Shown here piece after piece: positions 61,057 through 64,000 of a stretch of 64,000 bases of DNA. This DNA is from Icerya purchasi. Its lineage: Eukaryota; Arthropoda; Insecta; Hemiptera; Monophlebidae. Under the pieces are notes generated by a model. The model did no database searches. It was not told the DNA's origin and was given only the letters and a program-made list of their open reading frames with translations. The translations under genes were made by a program, and so were the position numbers. How positions within the stretch are numbered: the stretch's first letter is position 1; each line of letters begins with the position of its first letter. The stretch spans positions 516,232,815 to 516,296,814 of the forward strand of contig CM077115.1 in assembly GCA_039619475.1 (NCBI GenBank), given 5' to 3'.

Positions 61057-62689
61057 CTATGTTAAACAGCTAATAGGTGCCGAAAATCGTTTCAAAGTAA
61101 AAGCTGTTGAGCTTTTCTCTTTTTTTTCCGATTAAGCTCTTTTGCCTAACCTCGCCAATCGAAAAGATATGTGCGCAATCGATTCACTAAACCAGTCTGA
61201 ATCGGTCAAGAAAGACAAAAAAAAGTAAGAAAAGAATCCAATTCTCTAATCGTTCTATTGTTATTTAGTTCGTCTGCGTTAGGGAGGGGGATTAACGAAA
61301 GGAGCAACTAGTTCGTAATCTAAGCGTATCTAATTAGAGAAGGAAAAAGAAAGAAAAAATTAACACTATAATTTATACATACCACACTCCGTTATGACGT
61401 AACAGAGGATAGTTTAACCGAGTGGCTCTGTTCGACAACAACCTCGTTATACAATCTAAGAAAATTTTCCAGATCTATAACAGAGTTTTCCCCTAGCATT
61501 GCGTAACGACGCGGCAATTTTCATCACTTCTTCTGGTTCTTTTTCTTTTTCATTTATTTTTATTACCGCAGACGAAACAATAGCAGTGCGTCTATAAGTG
61601 AAATGCAATCGAAATGCTACACTTCTAAATCGTTTGCAGGCTGCTATCGTCAGAGAATAAACCTCAAGCTTGTAGCCTGTAAAAATTTTGGTCTCTCCCG
61701 GTAAGGATATTTCCTTTTTTCTTTCGAAAATATAAAAAGGGTCCACACAGTCGTCCAGGGATGTTAACCATCGGGGCCTCGAGAAAAAAAATTAAAAATG
61801 TTCGCTTTAAAAATCTTTGTTCGCAGCGTACACGCTTGACTAGGGGAAATGATAGACGCGTAGTATGTATATTTTCTAAACATGGCGTCCTACAATGTGT
61901 AACGAATTAAACGTAAACATCGTGAACATTTACCAAGTATCCGAATCAGCTGCAATCGCAAACCAGTCTATAAGACAGTGATTACATTAAAAACGGAATT
62001 TTAAATGACACATTTGGGAGTACTACTATCATCTTCCGAAAGCATGCCTGAAGAAGTACCAGCGCCTTTGTAAATTTATAACAATCATGACACCTATCCA
62101 GATATACTATGTTCAAAGTCGTGTTCTAGCACAATTAATAAAAGACCGTTGCTTCCTTTCTTAAGAAAGCGAGCACCCCGCCCCTCATCTCGCCACGGGT
62201 CACTCCAAAAACTTGTGTGGCACATTTCTGAAGTAAAAAAAACAATCAAAAAAACCGAGCACAGACAGAACAGTTATCGCGTTTATTTATGCATCAATGA
62301 ACTTTACTGGAAGAAACGAAATTACTTGTGTTTTACGCACGACAAAGAAATAACTGTCTAATAAAATCTCGAAATAAACTGAATATGAATAATTAACTAA
62401 ATGCACGGAGGTGGTGGGAAATTAAAATTAATTACAATTTGAAAAAATAAATTTTGTTTTTTAAATTTTTTTACCGACAGTTTATCAACACGCTAGTCCA
62501 AGAATTAGAAAAACAAAGGAGAAAAAACAATTATAATTTGTTTAAGAAGGGAAAATGAAAATAATTCGGAATAGTCGAAATAAATGAAAAAATATATAAA
62601 AAGCACTTTTTGTAGATTTTTAAAGGACGTTGATATAGACGGGGAACATTCAATTAACAAGTAAGCAGCGTTTTTTTTTGTTTTTTGTA

Positions 62690-63090
62690 AATGGCAAACG
62701 AGGACATGGGAAGAAGGAAAAAATAACGTTATAATATTCTTAAACCTTGGGGCGATAGAGGATAAAAATAATATTCGAAGGGCAGGAATAACGGAAGTAG
62801 AAGAAAACGAGAGAATGTAAGATAAAGGGAGTAAGAATACCGCGAGTTTTAATAGGTAGAAGGACAATGTACCTCGGACACATCATACGAAGCCCCAAAT
62901 GTGAAATTCTCTGAAAATCATTTTGGAAAGAAAGATAAATGGGAAGAGATCGGTGAAAATTCATGAATAAGCTTATCAACTGGTTCGACTGCCCGTCTAT
63001 ACAATTCCTCTAATCGGTCATTGTAACAGATCAATCGTGGATCGCTAACCTTCAATTTAGAGACGGCGGATGAAGAAGAAGAGAAGGACG
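62690..63090 (+). pseudogene. RTE-type LINE C-terminal remnant with 3' tail
   Basis: The plus strand reads RVLIGRRTMYLGHIIRSPKC (62842-62901). After a stop it reads KIILERKINGKRSV and then FMNKLINWFDCP (62960-62995). These match, in order, the 'R.L.YLGH..R..KY..L.LI..GKI.GKR..GR....W..NL..W.GC' tail of RTE-type polyproteins. At least two frame changes and a stop break it. The 3' end (gacggcggatgaagaagaag) has the same GAA-rich finish as the 7.7-kb copy, so the true element terminus is present. The upstream block at 62725-62865 is shared with 1757-1905. The long minus-strand frames here (120, 79, 105 and 88 residues) are antisense shadows. Confidence 0.75.
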
Positions 63091-63539
63091 ATAAATGAAA
63101 GGAAGAAAAGTGGAAACGTCACGTGCCCATAAAATAAAATAAAATAAAATAATAAAAAGAAAAAAGTGAAAACAAAAAAGTGAAGTAAATATGCGGATGA
63201 AAAGTGAGAAGAAGGGAAGACTACGATTAAATCGAAAGAGACGCAAACATTCGAGATGAGGGATTCGAAAATAAAGAGTAGATATGTTGAACCGTGGAAT
63301 CGTGAATGTATCTTTCCGCGCACACGATTTCGAATCGAAACAAAAATAAAAAAGGCAAAAAAGGTCCACTTAGTTACTTCAAAAACGCGCGGTTCATTCT
63401 CAATGGATATTGAAAGCTACTATTAAATAAATCGTAAAAAACGAGGTTAGTTTTGACATACACGCTTATCTACACCCCCCTTTAAAGGGGAGATAAAGGT
63501 TTTCAAGATTTTCATTTTTTTTTTTTTTTTTTTTTTTTT
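63091..63539. other. AT-rich, no gene seen
   Basis: Includes an (AAATA)n run at 63127-63150 and a T25 run at 63516-63541. Confidence 0.55.
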
Positions 63540-63541
63540 TT

Positions 63542-64000
63542 GCTTATATGGATGCACAACATCTCAAGATTGTTGTGTCAAAATTTGAAGCCGATCGCGG
63601 TAAAACTAACGGAGCTTTAGAGTTTTGAGTGAGCGGTGTTCCGCTCCGATTTTGAACACCTGATAAGGCAGCTACGCAGTGCGGCTACCTGGCAGCTGTT
63701 TCGTGCTCTTTTGTAATTCGTATATTCTGGTTTCGCTGTGATTGTGTATTTGTTATTAGTAAAATGCAGAAAAAAATTAGCAGATCGCAAGAGTACTACC
63801 GTTCAAGATTGAATCGATCAATTAACCTCCGCAGAAACGCAAGACAGACGATGTCGAAACAAAAAGTGCATCGTCAAAAAAAAAAATAAAACTAAATACT
63901 TCTATAGGCCTTCAAAAATATTATAGAATCATAGATTTTGTTCTCTCGTATTTTCGACTATATTTCTACATTAGTAAACTGTGCCAAGTGCGGTGGAAAA
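63542..64000 (+). other. Possible 5' part of a repeat element running off the window
   Basis: More balanced DNA than its flanks follows a long T run. About 63570-63630 (gtcaaaatttgaagccgatc, gcggtaaaactaacggagct) resembles the stock phrases of insect transposons. At 63764-63889 a short frame of 41 residues starts MQKKISRSQEYYRSRLNRSI and continues with basic, arginine-rich sequence to a poly-K end and stop. Basic R-x-x-R repeats like this open some Helitron-associated proteins, but the match is by eye and weak. It could equally be an unrelated short frame. Confidence 0.25.

Larger units (their letters stand above)
58153..62689. other. AT-rich, no gene; possible old repeats
   Basis: No gene is supported. 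About 58460-58870 contains cctggcgacgtagctttgct and ccgagcttcgctcag. About 59310-59335 reads tttcatcaaaatcgttcgag followed by ccgttt. Phrases of this type are common in arthropod interspersed repeats, so an old transposon may span 58.4-59.4 kb. Others are (AAATTC)n at 59654-59690, C11 at 60168-60178, (GT)10 at 61037-61056 and T runs near 60800 and 60941. The 96-residue minus frame at 61456-61746 has normal composition but is unassigned. Confidence 0.4.

Noticed and set aside
62505..63369. Four minus-strand frames of 79-120 residues
   Set aside because: The LINE C-terminus reads on the plus strand at 62842-62995. Most of these frames lie antisense to it or follow A-rich DNA.

Overview
This window looks like nuclear DNA from an animal, most probably an insect. 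It is strongly AT-rich, full of homopolymer runs and TA microsatellites, and carries decayed copies of transposon families typical of arthropods: RTE-type LINEs, an RNase H-bearing LINE, a Penelope-like element, a mariner, a hAT-type MITE and a tRNA-derived SINE. A hemipteran would fit, but that is inference. I see no intact protein-coding gene, tRNA, rRNA or CRISPR array, and no coding exon of a host gene that I can defend. Nearly every long open frame is low-complexity, antisense, or a broken transposon. The stretch is best read as intergenic or long-intron DNA.

Layout. 0-8 kb: AT-rich sequence with a G/C palindrome, an RTE-related fragment (1.4-1.9 kb), a tiny A-tailed retro-insertion (2.4 kb), the 3' end of an RNase H LINE (4.7-5.2 kb) and a clean 5'-truncated RTE insertion with an 11-bp target duplication (7.7-8.0 kb). 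12-17 kb: two more RTE reverse transcriptase remnants, a tRNA-derived SINE and a second RNase H LINE copy. 18.4-24.3 kb: the most CpG-rich part, with NotI sites at 18.8-19.0 kb and a dense island at 22.4-23.5 kb. Between these lie an unclassified repeat and the best-preserved RNase H LINE copy (20.8-21.5 kb). 24.7-26.2 kb: a 326-bp hAT-type MITE, a copy of the unclassified repeat and a dead mariner. 30.8-32.2 kb: another GC-richer stretch. 32-39 kb: AT-rich with microsatellites.

39.0-39.9 kb holds the clearest structure, a 5'-truncated, folded-back Penelope-like element. It has 12-bp target duplications, ~198-bp inverted arms and an uninterrupted GIY-YIG C-terminus. 43.6-44.2 kb is a probable, very old LINE. 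46.8-47.2 kb is a three-subunit tandem array with a 203-bp higher-order period. 48.0-48.8 kb is a second CpG-rich island with a weak core-promoter candidate. 54.5-55.4 kb is a possible second hAT-type element beside a large TA/TACA microsatellite. 57.1-58.2 kb combines the unclassified repeat, a long TA tract and the best SINE copy. 62.7-63.1 kb is an RTE C-terminus with its 3' tail.

There are no operons or pathways to connect. The unifying story is retrotransposon and DNA-transposon turnover around a few CpG-rich islands that may mark promoters or first exons of genes outside the window. I found no sign of a new multi-gene system.
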